Source: Rhodothermales bacterium
Lineage (GTDB): Bacteria; Bacteroidota; Rhodothermia; Rhodothermales; BA12
Length of the DNA: 43,385 nt
NCBI GenBank assembly: GCA_014879465.1
Contig: JACSSA010000106.1
Span: 1-43,385, forward strand
Direction of reading: 5' to 3'
Shown here: positions 1 to 7,927 of the stretch, piece after piece
Layout of the letters: every line of letters begins with the position of its first letter
Position numbering within the stretch: position 1 is the stretch's first letter
The notes under the pieces: model-generated
What the model was told of the DNA's origin: nothing
Seen by the model: the letters and a program-made list of their open reading frames with translations, nothing else
Databases searched by the model: none
Position numbers and translations under genes: made by a program

Positions 1-665
1 GGCGGGCCGGGAGGGAGGAAATCGTCCGGGCCGTCGTCGTCCGGATCGTCGTCGTCCACGTCGTTCTCGGGGTGGTGGCCACTGTCGCCGCTGTTTTCGC
101 GGCTGCGCATCCGTGCGTCGGCGCGGCCGAGGGCTTCGGCGAGGATGTCGGGCGGGAAGCCGGCGAGAAACTCGGCGAGGCTCTCGATGGTCGTCTCCTC
201 CTCCACGCTGTCGTCGGGCATCTCCACGACGCCTTCGTCGAGTGCCTTGTAGAGCGTGGGTGCAAAATGGTCGAGCAGCCCGACGAGGCCGCTCACGCAC
301 CGCATCAGCTGGGTTTGGGTGAGTGCGGAATCTTCGAGCGCAAACTCCACGATGGGGCGGACTTCGCCGTCGGACGGGTCGTATTCAAACTGCACAAGCT
401 TGGTCTTCCACTGCACCGTCATGCAGGTGCGCAGGAACACGTCGAGGTGGTCGCTCTCGGCGGCATTGAAGGCGCTGGGGGCGAAGATTTTGACGTACTG
501 CCCGTCTTCTTCAAGTGTGATGGCGATCAGCAGCGCCGGTTCGCCGTCGCTGTTGCGGTACTGCTCCATCTCGTACATCAAGACGAGCGTGCGGTCGTCG
601 TGGTGGCGGTAGCGAACGGCCGCAGCGTCGAGGTACTGCGAGACTTCGTGGAGGGTGGTGGCCAT
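1..665 (-). CDS. YbjN-like protein, 3' end outside window
   Basis: This frame opens with ATG at 665-663 and stays open to the window edge, so 221 codons are visible and the C-terminus is missing. The first ~140 residues look like the YbjN / type III chaperone-like fold: a short alpha-beta domain with the stretches LLIAITLEEDGQYVKIF and VEFALEDSALT. An acidic Asp-rich tail follows, with repeated DDD and DDGPDD. Proteins of this fold are usually small cytoplasmic factors thought to bind peptides or proteins; no enzymatic residue is apparent. It starts 88 bases beyond the argH stop, on the same strand but transcribed after it. No Shine-Dalgarno is visible. The family call is from pattern recognition only, and the function is unknown. 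Confidence 0.6.
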   Translation of the reverse strand, partial: MATTLHEVSQYLDAAAVRYRHHDDRTLVLMYEMEQYRNSDGEPALLIAITLEEDGQYVKIFAPSAFNAAESDHLDVFLRTCMTVQWKTKLVQFEYDPSDGEVRPIVEFALEDSALTQTQLMRCVSGLVGLLDHFAPTLYKALDEGVVEMPDDSVEEETTIESLAEFLAGFPPDILAEALGRADARMRSRENSGDSGHHPENDVDDDDPDDDGPDDFLPPGP

Positions 666-753
666 CGGCGGGAGGGGGCTGAGGCGTAGGGTAGGGTGCA
701 GGACATGGCGAATGCAAGCCCCAAACGTGTCGATTGCGGGAAGCAGGCGGCTC

Positions 754-2067
754 TTATTCGGGTGTGGCCCATGCGGCGCTCTGGGCCAGCCGTGTCCGCG
801 CCGCCGCGGCGTCTTCTTGCCCCGGCATCCCGTCGGATTGGTACGCGGCGAGCGCTTGTGCTTCGCTCGGGACATCGAGGGTGGGGACGGCCTTGGCGGC
901 CTGCACATAGGCGTCGCGGAAGGGCACGCCTTGCGCCACGAGGTCGAGGGCGTAGGCGGTGGCGAAGAGGTCGGGCGAGAGCGCCTCGCGCATCCGCTCG
1001 ACGTTCCACGTCACCCCCGGCAGCAGCGCCGTCATCGCCGCGAGCAGGTCAGCGGCCACCGACGTGGCGCGGAGGACGGCCTCCTTGGTGAGTTGCAGGT
1101 CGCGGTGGTAGCCGCTGGGAAGGTTCGCCGGAAGCGTCATCAAGAGGTGCGCTTCGGCGGTGAGGCGGTGGTAGTGCGCCCGCGCCAGTTCCAGCACGTC
1201 CGGGTTGCGCTTCTGCGGCATGATGGACGATCCGGTCGTGTAGCGCTCGGGCAGCGAGACGAAGCCAAACTCGGCGGTGGCGTAGAGGACAAGGTCGGAG
1301 GCCATCCGGTTGATCGTCGCGCCCACCTGCACGCACGCGTGGGCGACGGCCAGCTCCACCTTTCCCCGCGACAGCTGCACGGCGGTCACGGGCCGCTGCA
1401 CCCGCGTGTAGCCGAGGGCTTCGGCGGTGGCGGAGCGGTCGAGCGGGAGGCCCGGTACGCCGTACCCGGCGGCGCTGCCCAGCGGCGACGCGTCGGCGGC
1501 GTCGAAGGCGGCGCGAAGTGCGGCAAGGTCGTCGGCGAACAGGTCGGCGTATCCGAGCGCCCAGAGCGCCACGGTGCTCGGCATCGCCCGCTGAAGGTGC
1601 GTGTAGCCGGGCAGTAGCGTGGCCGGGTGCGCTTCGGCCACGTCGCAGAGCAGCCCGCCGAGGGTTGCGGTTTGATGCGCCAGATGCACGAGACGGTCTT
1701 TGAGGACGAGGCGGAGCGCCGCCAGCACCTGGTCGTTGCGGCTGCGCCCCGTGTGTACCTTCTTGCCCGCATCGCCGGTCTGTTCGGTGAGGAACCGTTC
1801 GAGCACGGTGTGTGCGTCCTCGTCGTCCTCGGTCACCGTCACATCGCCGGCCGCCACGGCGCGCTCGAAGGCGTCGAGGGCGCGGTCGAGGGCTTCGCGT
1901 TCGGCGTCGGTTAGCACCCCGGCGGCGTGAAGGCCGTGGGCATGGGCGCGGGTGGCGCGGGCATCGTAGGCGAGCAGGGCGCGGTCCCAGAGGTAATCGT
2001 CGCCCACAGTGAAGCGCATCACCCAGTCGTCGGCAGCAACGCCCTTGTTCCAAATCGGAGAAGCCAT
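754..2067 (-). CDS. argH: argininosuccinate lyase
   Basis: It splits argininosuccinate into arginine and fumarate, the last step of arginine synthesis, as a cytoplasmic homotetramer of the fumarase/aspartase superfamily. The 437-residue protein carries the superfamily signature GSSIMPQKRNPD, with the catalytic serine in that mobile loop, plus HTVLERFLTE and the early motif TGRSRNDQV. I chose ATG 2067 (MASPIWNKG) over upstream in-frame codons because known ArgH proteins begin just ahead of the W-x-K motif. No Shine-Dalgarno precedes it. It is cut off from the rest of the arg cluster by two exported-protein genes and by a terminator at 2127-2166, so it probably has its own promoter. Confidence 0.96.
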   Translation of the reverse strand: MASPIWNKGVAADDWVMRFTVGDDYLWDRALLAYDARATRAHAHGLHAAGVLTDAEREALDRALDAFERAVAAGDVTVTEDDEDAHTVLERFLTEQTGDAGKKVHTGRSRNDQVLAALRLVLKDRLVHLAHQTATLGGLLCDVAEAHPATLLPGYTHLQRAMPSTVALWALGYADLFADDLAALRAAFDAADASPLGSAAGYGVPGLPLDRSATAEALGYTRVQRPVTAVQLSRGKVELAVAHACVQVGATINRMASDLVLYATAEFGFVSLPERYTTGSSIMPQKRNPDVLELARAHYHRLTAEAHLLMTLPANLPSGYHRDLQLTKEAVLRATSVAADLLAAMTALLPGVTWNVERMREALSPDLFATAYALDLVAQGVPFRDAYVQAAKAVPTLDVPSEAQALAAYQSDGMPGQEDAAAARTRLAQSAAWATPE

Positions 2068-2126
2068 CGGGAGGTAGAGAAACCGCCGATGAAACCGCCT
2101 CAGGCGCTGTCCGTGCCGCCTTCGCC

Positions 2127-2166
2127 AAAAAAAGACCCCGCCCGGCACATCGGCCAGGCGGGGCAT
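2127..2166 (-). terminator. Rho-independent terminator of the second T9SS gene
   Basis: On the minus strand a GC-rich inverted repeat (GCCCCGCCTGGC ... GCCGGGCGGGG) is followed at once by seven T residues (2127-2133). It starts 20 bases after the stop of the exported-protein gene at 2186-3196. It should end that transcript before argH. Confidence 0.88.
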
Positions 2167-2185
2167 CTTCACGCATGCGCTCCGA

Positions 2186-3196
2186 TTACCGGATCACGAC
2201 GGTCTTGGCCGCGGCCAGTCCGTTGCCGAGGGCACGGACGATGTACACGCCGGGGGTGAGGCCGTCGGGAAGGCGCGCTTCGACGGTTCCGCTGGCCGAC
2301 CCGGCGAACAGCGTCGTCACCTCACGGCCCAGCACGTCGTAGAGCGTCACGTTCACCGAGCCGGGCGTGTCCACGGTCAGCCGAACCCGCGACCCCCAGA
2401 TGGCGAGCGCCCGGTTGCCGGGGCGGGACTCGTCGTCGGCGGCCGTAGCAACGGGCCATGCGGTGGTCACGCGGACGCCGTCGAGGAACACGCTGTACGC
2501 TTGCGCACCTTGACGGAGAGCAACCGCGCCCGGGTTGATGTCGGAGGCCGTGACGTCCGGAGCCGAGAGCGTCGGCGTGCTCGGCTCTGATGTCAAGGAC
2601 GAGCCTTGCGGCAGCACGAACAGGTCAACGGGGTCGTTGCCCGTGCCGTCTACAATCGTGTATTTGATGACGACGAGGTAGGACGTGCCAAACGTTCGCT
2701 CGGTCGTTTCGGCAGCAAGAGCGGTACCGCTGGTTCCTGCCTTCGAGAGCGTGAACACAAACCCGCTGCCAGCGGTTTGAAGGCCTACGCGAGCGCGGAA
2801 GCTGGCTCCAGCGAGGCCGTTGGCGGCGAGGTGGAAGAAGTAGTCGGATGTGGCCGTGGCTGCTGCCACGTTCACAACGGCGGCGGCGTAGGTCGTTCCG
2901 GTCGTCACCGACGTAAACTCGTTGTTGAGGTCTTTACGCGAGCCGCTGCCTCCCGCCACGACGAGCGAACCCGTCGGGGAGGTCGTGTAGCCCGCGAACG
3001 CAAGGTCGTTGCCGTCCACCGTGGGGCCGTTGGTGGTTGAGGTGCCGCTGTGGACTTTCCAGCCGCCTTTGCCGTTGAGCGTGTCGCCGGCCGTGTAGCC
3101 AAAGCCTTCGTAGAAGGGCAGCGAAGGCAGCGTTTGGGCCGACACCAGCGGGGCGGCGAGTAGGGCAGCGGCAAGAAGAGTGTAGCGAAGACGCAT
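2186..3196 (-). CDS. exported protein with T9SS type A sorting domain (paralogue 2)
   Basis: This 336-residue protein starts at ATG 3196 (MRLRYTLLAAALL) with a Sec signal peptide ending near VSAQ. A beta-rich middle domain of ~240 residues resembles jelly-roll or LamG-like surface proteins. The last ~65 residues match the type IX secretion sorting domain: VNVTLYDVLGREV, then LTPGVYIVRA, ending in VVIR. Such proteins are normally exported across the outer membrane and anchored or released. It is a clear paralogue of the gene at 3327-4649, sharing HSGT, YF.HL..N.LAGA, GTS.LVV.KY and ALRQG. It has its own terminator. The binding target or activity cannot be told from sequence. Confidence 0.8.
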   Translation of the reverse strand: MRLRYTLLAAALLAAPLVSAQTLPSLPFYEGFGYTAGDTLNGKGGWKVHSGTSTTNGPTVDGNDLAFAGYTTSPTGSLVVAGGSGSRKDLNNEFTSVTTGTTYAAAVVNVAAATATSDYFFHLAANGLAGASFRARVGLQTAGSGFVFTLSKAGTSGTALAAETTERTFGTSYLVVIKYTIVDGTGNDPVDLFVLPQGSSLTSEPSTPTLSAPDVTASDINPGAVALRQGAQAYSVFLDGVRVTTAWPVATAADDESRPGNRALAIWGSRVRLTVDTPGSVNVTLYDVLGREVTTLFAGSASGTVEARLPDGLTPGVYIVRALGNGLAAAKTVVIR

Positions 3197-3228
3197 CGTC
3201 GTTGAGAGCTTGTAATCGGGAAGGTGAA

Positions 3229-3242
3229 GGTACACGTTTTAG
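3229..3242 (-). promoter_or_regulatory. promoter-like element shared by the two T9SS genes (copy 2)
   Basis: The minus strand reads CTAAAACGTGTACC, 33-46 bases ahead of the start codon. A close relative, CTAAAAAACGTACATC, sits at 4755-4770 ahead of the paralogous gene. Similarity between duplicated genes could reflect shared ancestry rather than function. Confidence 0.25.
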
Positions 3243-3264
3243 GGACGGAACGTGTTTTCATGAC

Positions 3265-3303
3265 AAAAAAAGTGCCCCGCTCGGCAACGAGGCCGAGCGG
3301 GGC
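3265..3303 (-). terminator. Rho-independent terminator of the first T9SS gene
   Basis: The minus strand shows a perfect 12-bp stem (GCCCCGCTCGGC paired with GCCGAGCGGGGC), a short loop, and seven T residues at 3265-3271. It lies 23 bases after the stop at 3327. This is a textbook terminator and makes the upstream gene monocistronic. Confidence 0.93.
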
Positions 3304-3326
3304 AACCGGTTGGGAAGTGCTCGCGA

Positions 3327-4649
3327 TTAGCGTACAACGAGGCGCGTCGTGACGGCCCGCCCGTCGGACTCGGCGCGCACCACATACACCCCCGACGACA
3401 CGCCGTCGAGTTGCAGCACCGTCGTGCCCGATCCTACGCGCTCGGCCATCACCCGGCGGCCCAGCAGGTCGTACACCGACACGTCCGCGCCGTTCTCGCT
3501 CTCCACCCGGAGGCCGCGAGCGCCAAGAGCCGTGAGCGCCAACCCGCCCTGCGCCGCGATCTCAACGGTCGTGGTGGGCGAGTAGTGGACGGTGCCGTCG
3601 GTGTCGACTTGGCGGAGGCGGAACGTGTGGGTTCCGGCGGTGAGGTTGTTGACGTCGAAGGTGTAGGCGTTGCGCTCGGTGGTCGTGCCGTGTCCGGCCA
3701 CGAGGCCCGAGACGGTGTTCCACGACTCGCCGTCTTGCTGTTCGACGTAGAAGCCGAGGTTGTTCGTCTCCGAGGCCGTCGTCCACGCGAGGCGGGCGGT
3801 GGTGCCGTTGGCTTGGCCCGTGAAGGCGTTGAGTTCCACCGGCAGCGGCGCATCGTTCCAGGTAAGACCCACACGCACGCCGTCGATCATCATGCTGCCC
3901 GAGTTTTGCGACGTCCCGGTGGTGGTGGTGCCTTGGCGCAGTGCGATGGCACCAATGTTTGCCGGGTCGGTGCCCGCGCTTGTCTGCGTGGCATCGGGTG
4001 CACCGGGTTCGGTCGTGATGTCGGAGCCTGCCGGAAGGGTGTAGAGGCTGGCCACGTTGTTGCTTGCGCCGGCTACCATCTCGTATTTCAGAACGAGCAG
4101 CACCGACGTTCCAGTAGCGAATTCGCCCGAGGCAAAAACCGGGGCATTGCTAACGGCACTGACACCGTATTTGACCGTTCCTGGCGTAGCACCAGCCGCC
4201 GCCCACACGCGTCCGACATAGCCGGCACCTGCAAGGGTGTTGATGGAGAGGTGCATGAAGTACGAGCCATTCACCCCGTTCGGGACGGCCGTGGGCGTCA
4301 CAATCGCCGAGGCGTAGATGACCGTTCCGTCGGCGGTTTGCTGGGTGAACTGATGGCTAATGTCTTCGCCACGCGAAGCCAGCAGCTGAATACCGCTGCC
4401 ACTTTGCGAGGGGTAAGCGGGCGTGGTGGCAAGGGTACGGTTGAAGGTCGCCCCGGCCTTGATCTGGTTGATGGTGCCGCTGTGCGTCGCCCAGCCCGTA
4501 GTTGCGTTTGTGGCAGAGACGTCACCCGACAACGTGCCGCCTACGGTAAGACTGTCGGCGTAGGCGAAGTTATCTACGAACAGCGATTGTCCAAAGGCGA
4601 TTGGGGCGGTGACGAGGCCAAGAAGGCCGAGCAGTAACGTTTTTTGCAT
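3327..4649 (-). CDS. exported protein with T9SS type A sorting domain (paralogue 1)
   Basis: The 440-residue protein begins at ATG 4649 (MQKTLLLGLLGLV) with a signal peptide ending near AFGQS. The ~250-residue beta-rich domain that follows is shared with its neighbour. Next comes a fibronectin-like segment opening PLPVELNAFTG and containing TTASETNNLGFYVEQ, common in Bacteroidota surface proteins. The C-terminal sorting domain contains DVSVYDLLGRRV and SGVYVVRAESDG, ending RLVVR. It is the longer of two tandem paralogues. A 9-bp inverted repeat lies in its leader at 4679-4701. The pair sits between argE' and argH with no obvious metabolic link, and the function is unknown. Confidence 0.8.
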   Translation of the reverse strand: MQKTLLLGLLGLVTAPIAFGQSLFVDNFAYADSLTVGGTLSGDVSATNATTGWATHSGTINQIKAGATFNRTLATTPAYPSQSGSGIQLLASRGEDISHQFTQQTADGTVIYASAIVTPTAVPNGVNGSYFMHLSINTLAGAGYVGRVWAAAGATPGTVKYGVSAVSNAPVFASGEFATGTSVLLVLKYEMVAGASNNVASLYTLPAGSDITTEPGAPDATQTSAGTDPANIGAIALRQGTTTTGTSQNSGSMMIDGVRVGLTWNDAPLPVELNAFTGQANGTTARLAWTTASETNNLGFYVEQQDGESWNTVSGLVAGHGTTTERNAYTFDVNNLTAGTHTFRLRQVDTDGTVHYSPTTTVEIAAQGGLALTALGARGLRVESENGADVSVYDLLGRRVMAERVGSGTTVLQLDGVSSGVYVVRAESDGRAVTTRLVVR

Positions 4650-4678
4650 CGCGTGTAAAAGGGGCTGGAGACGGAATG

Positions 4679-4701
4679 GCTTGGGCACTGCTTGCCCAAG
4701 C
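4679..4701 (-). repeat. 9-bp inverted repeat in the leader of the T9SS gene
   Basis: GCTTGGGCA pairs with TGCCCAAGC across a 5-base loop, 30-52 bases ahead of the start codon at 4649. It could be a leader structure of that gene or a weak end signal for argE' (stop at 4767). No T-tract follows on the minus strand, so termination is doubtful. Confidence 0.4.
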
Positions 4702-4754
4702 GGGAAGTGCCGGAAAGTACGACGCGGGCTTTGCCGAAGTGTAACGATTTTCAG

Positions 4755-4770
4755 GATGTACGTTTTTTAG
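4755..4770 (-). promoter_or_regulatory. promoter-like element shared by the two T9SS genes (copy 1)
   Basis: The minus strand reads CTAAAAAACGTACATC, overlapping the argE' stop codon and lying ~106 bases ahead of ATG 4649. It resembles the element at 3229-3242 ahead of the paralogue. Confidence 0.22.
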
Positions 4771-5837
4771 TCGGTGCGCTGCGCACCGAAAAACGCCCGC
4801 GCCGTGTCGGCGTACACGCGGGCGGCCTCGTCGACTTTCCACAGCTCGATGCGCTCGTCGGGGGTGTGGCTGCGCTCGCTCGGTCCCGGCCCCATCTTGA
4901 CGGTCGGCACATCGGCGAGGAACGTCCAGTCGCTGGCCGTCGGGCTTCCAAACGGCTCGCCGTCGGGATGGGCGGCCTGCACGGCGCGGAGGATGCGTGC
5001 GCCCTTGGGGGTGGAGACGGGCACATAGCGTTCGGAGTGCACCGTCACGTCTCCGCGCACGATGTCTCGGACCATCGCGGTTGCCTCTTGCGGCGAATAC
5101 GCGGGGGTGAGGCGGATGTCGAGCGTGACGCGGGCGTTGTCGGGGACGACGTTTTTGGCACTGCCGGCCTCCACGACGGTTGGCGTGAGGGTGATGGGGC
5201 CGAGGTACGGATCGTCGCGGTCGAACCGCAGCGTGCGCAGCGCGGCAAGGTCGTCCACGAGGTGCCAGATGGCGTTGTCGCCGAGGTGGGCGCGGGCGGC
5301 GTGGGCGGTGCGGCCTTTGGCATCAAGATGCAGAATCAAGAGGCCCTTTTGCGCCACGCACGGATGCAGCTCCGTCGGTTCGCCGACCACCGCCCCGGCC
5401 AGCGGCGGCAGGTGCGGGCGCAGCGCTTGCAGGCCGTTGTAGCCGCCGCCCATCTCCTCGCAGGCCGTGAGCGCCACCATCACGGTGCCGTTCGCGGGCA
5501 TAAACCCTTCGGCCTTCAGCGCCAGCACCGCCGCCAGCATCGCCGAGCCGGAAGCCTTGGCGTCCACGGTGCCGCGTCCCCAGAGCACGCCCTCTTCTTC
5601 GTAGGCGTCGAACGCGCCGTGCGGCATCGTCTTCGACGGCGGGACGACGTCGAGGTGCGAGTTGAACAGCAGCACGTCCGGCCCGTCGCCGAGCGCCCAC
5701 ACCACGTTGTTCTCGTGGCGCATCACGCGCAGCCCGTGTTGCCGTCCCAGCGCCTCGACGTAGTCCGCAATCGGGCCTTCCTCGTGCGAGAGCGAGGGAA
5801 AGCGGACGAGTTCTCGGAGCAGGTCGGAGGCGGTCAT
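4767..5837 (-). CDS. argE: M20 metallopeptidase, N-acylcitrulline/N-acylornithine deacylase
   Basis: This cytoplasmic di-zinc amidohydrolase removes the acyl group from the arginine intermediate. Next to an N-acylornithine carbamoyltransferase the likely substrate is N-acylcitrulline (ArgE'). The 356 residues show all M20 metal positions: HLDVVP, GRGTVDAKAS, the ACEEMGG pair (general base plus ligand), GEPTE, and the final His in ERSHTPDERI. ATG 5837 (MTASDLLRELVRFPS) is the natural family start; a longer upstream frame overlaps argB and is not credible. It lies 88 bases after the argB stop. Whether the acyl group is acetyl or succinyl cannot be read from this gene alone. Confidence 0.9.
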   Translation of the reverse strand: MTASDLLRELVRFPSLSHEEGPIADYVEALGRQHGLRVMRHENNVVWALGDGPDVLLFNSHLDVVPPSKTMPHGAFDAYEEEGVLWGRGTVDAKASGSAMLAAVLALKAEGFMPANGTVMVALTACEEMGGGYNGLQALRPHLPPLAGAVVGEPTELHPCVAQKGLLILHLDAKGRTAHAARAHLGDNAIWHLVDDLAALRTLRFDRDDPYLGPITLTPTVVEAGSAKNVVPDNARVTLDIRLTPAYSPQEATAMVRDIVRGDVTVHSERYVPVSTPKGARILRAVQAAHPDGEPFGSPTASDWTFLADVPTVKMGPGPSERSHTPDERIELWKVDEAARVYADTARAFFGAQRTD

Positions 5838-5925
5838 GGATAGCGGGTGGGTAGTTGGGGGTAGGTTGGGAGGGGGCGGAAGGTCTTTCAGGCAACCCTC
5901 TACAGGGAGCGAAGCGACCGACCCA

Positions 5926-6705
5926 TTACCGACGAACGGTCGTTCCGCCGGTGCCGACGAGCAGGTCGCCGGGAGCGAGGATGGACACGTCGGGGATGCC
6001 CGCGCGCAGCGCTTGCATCGCCACGTCGAGTTTGGGGCGCATCCCGCCCGCAATCCAGCCGTCGCGGATGCCTGCTTCGACGGTTGCGGCGTCGAGCGCG
6101 TCGAGGTGCGAGGCCGGATCGTCGGCGTGACGTCGGACGCCGCCGGTTTCGGTGACGAGGCGGAAGGCCGAGGCGTGAAGCGCTTCGGCGAGGGTGCACG
6201 CGACGGTGTCGGCGTTGACGTTGAGGAGGTTGCCGTGGGCGTCGGCGCACAGCGGCGACACGACCGGCACAAACCCCGCGTCGAGGAGCGTGTCGAGCAG
6301 CCGAACGTTCGCCCCCGTCACGTCGCCGACGTGCCCAAAGTCGACGGTTTCGCCGTCGACGATCACCGGCGGGCGGCGCGTCACCTGCACAAGGCCACCG
6401 TCGAGACCGGCGATGCCCACAGCATCCACGCCCACCGTCCGCGCCGAGGCCACGAGCGCTGCCGAGGCCTTGCCGCGAATGGCGTAGGCCGTCACGTCGA
6501 GGTCGAGGTCGCCCGTCACGCGTCGTCCGGCCACCATGCGAGGCTCGCCGCCGAGCCTGCGCGTCAGCGCCGACGATTGCGGCCCGCCGCCGTGCACCAC
6601 GACCGCTCGCTGTCCGTCGTCAAGGAGTCGTTTTACGCCGTGCCAAAACGCGCCGAGCGCCTCGGCATCGTCCACAAGCGCCCCGCCGATTTTGAGAACG
6701 GTCAT
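5926..6705 (-). CDS. argB: N-acylglutamate kinase
   Basis: It phosphorylates the gamma-carboxyl of N-acetyl- or N-succinylglutamate, the second step of arginine synthesis. The 259 residues begin MTVLKIGGALV, with the nucleotide-binding Lys-Ile-Gly-Gly, followed by VVHGGGPQSS and the substrate/nucleotide motif LNVNADTVA. The length equals that of the E. coli type enzyme. The N-terminal helix that marks arginine-inhibited hexameric kinases is absent, so allosteric inhibition by arginine looks unlikely here (inference). It is followed by argE' and preceded by argF' with a 122-base spacer holding a degenerate intergenic repeat. Confidence 0.95.
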   Translation of the reverse strand: MTVLKIGGALVDDAEALGAFWHGVKRLLDDGQRAVVVHGGGPQSSALTRRLGGEPRMVAGRRVTGDLDLDVTAYAIRGKASAALVASARTVGVDAVGIAGLDGGLVQVTRRPPVIVDGETVDFGHVGDVTGANVRLLDTLLDAGFVPVVSPLCADAHGNLLNVNADTVACTLAEALHASAFRLVTETGGVRRHADDPASHLDALDAATVEAGIRDGWIAGGMRPKLDVAMQALRAGIPDVSILAPGDLLVGTGGTTVRR

Positions 6706-6748
6706 TTCGGGTTGGGATGTTGGTTGTTGGGGGTAGTTCGGGCGCTTC

Positions 6749-6800
6749 GCTCCCTTGGGGTCAGAAGGGCTTCGAGGGCGTCATCAGACCACAAGCAACC
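6749..6800. repeat. degenerate intergenic repeat, copy c
   Basis: The argB-argF' spacer contains TTCGAGGGCGTCATCAGACC followed by ACAAGCAACC (6771-6800). Related segments lie at 9152-9181 and, in opposite orientation, at 10760-10790. All three are in spacers of the arg cluster. The sequence before it (CGCTTCGCTCCC) resembles, in reverse complement, GGGAGCGAAGCG at 5904-5915. Confidence 0.45.
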
Positions 6801-6827
6801 CTCAAAAGCGAGCCGACGGCGAGCGCT

Positions 6828-7850
6828 CTACACGCGCAATCCCCACACCCATTCGAGGATGGCTTTCTGGGCGTGGAGGCGGTACTCGGCTTGGTCGAGG
6901 TGGATGGCGCACGGGCCGTCGAGGACGGCATCTTCCACCACCACGCCGCGTCGCACGGGCAGGCAGTGCATAAACGCCGCGTCGTTGGTGCGGGCCATCT
7001 TGTCCGTCGTCACCGTCCAGTTCGCGTGGGTTTGGCGGAACGTCTCGTCGGCGTCGTAATCGGTGTAGACGAGCGGTGTCGCCCACGCCTTGGCGTACAC
7101 CACATCGACGTCGTCGTAGGCGGCATCGACGTCGTGGACGATCTCGAACGACGCGCCGTGCTGCTGGGCATAGGCTTCGGCCTGCGCGACAATGTCGGCA
7201 CCGAGCGGTGCGCCTTTGGGGTGGGCGAGGCGCACGTCCATCCCGAGGCGGGTGGCCATCAGTAGCGCCGAGTTGGGCACGGCCTGCGGCAGCGGCTTGG
7301 GATGCGGTGCCCAGGTGAGCAGCAGCCGCTTGCCCTTCACGTTGCCGCCGAACCGATCCGTCAGCGTGGCGGCGTCGGCGAGGGCTTGGCAGGGGTGAAA
7401 CTTGGCCGACTCGAGGTTGATGACCGGGACGGACGAGATCGCCGCGAAGGTTTTGAGGTGGGCGTCTTGCTCGTCGGCCAGCCGGTCGGTGAGGGTGGCA
7501 AACACCCGGACGCCGAGCGCGTCGTAGTAGCGGGCGAGCACGCCGACGGCCTCGGTGACGTGTTCGGCCTTGCCGCCGTCCATCACGACGCCGCGTTCCC
7601 ATTCGAACCCCCAGACGCCGTGGCCCACGTCGATCACCGTCGGGTGCGCGCCGAGTTGCACGGCGGCCAGCTCCATCGACGTGCGCGTGCGCAGGCTGGA
7701 GTTGTAGAAGACGAGGCCGAGGGATTTGCCGCGCGCGGCGTCGGTGTAGGCTGAGGGCGAGCGATGCGCCTGCCGGTGCTGCCGGGCGCGGGCGAGGCAG
7801 GCGTTCCAGTCGGCGTCGGACACGTCGGTCCAGTCAAGAAGGTCAGGCAT
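6828..7850 (-). CDS. argF': N-succinyl- or N-acetylornithine carbamoyltransferase
   Basis: It carbamoylates N-acylornithine to N-acylcitrulline. The 340 residues show the carbamoyl-phosphate motif in the form used by this subfamily (NSSLRTRTSMEL), HPCQALAD, the block TWAPHPKPLPQAVPNS and HCLPVRR, which separate it from ordinary ornithine carbamoyltransferase. In the stretch VMDGGKAEH, Ala95 lines up with the residue that decides the acyl group: Glu92 in the Xanthomonas acetylornithine enzyme, Pro90 in the Bacteroides succinylornithine enzyme (family knowledge from memory). A small residue favours succinylornithine. ATG 7850 (MPDLLDWTDV) is the family-like start. Confidence 0.93.
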   Translation of the reverse strand: MPDLLDWTDVSDADWNACLARARQHRQAHRSPSAYTDAARGKSLGLVFYNSSLRTRTSMELAAVQLGAHPTVIDVGHGVWGFEWERGVVMDGGKAEHVTEAVGVLARYYDALGVRVFATLTDRLADEQDAHLKTFAAISSVPVINLESAKFHPCQALADAATLTDRFGGNVKGKRLLLTWAPHPKPLPQAVPNSALLMATRLGMDVRLAHPKGAPLGADIVAQAEAYAQQHGASFEIVHDVDAAYDDVDVVYAKAWATPLVYTDYDADETFRQTHANWTVTTDKMARTNDAAFMHCLPVRRGVVVEDAVLDGPCAIHLDQAEYRLHAQKAILEWVWGLRV

Positions 7851-7927
7851 AGGAAAGGTCGAAGTTCGAGCGTCGAAGGGCGAACGGGGAAGCGATCCGT
7901 AGGAGCGGGCCGGAGGCTCGCCCGTAC

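Noticed and set aside
4767-6272. argE' extended upstream to 6272
   Set aside because: The extension overlaps argB out of frame, is low complexity, and M20 proteins start at MTASDLLRELVRFPS (ATG 5837).
6828-7850. Ordinary ornithine carbamoyltransferase (anabolic argF)
   Set aside because: The motif NSSLRTRTSMEL and the VMDGGKAEH and HPKPL stretches are those of the N-acylornithine branch, not the classical STRTR/HCLP type.
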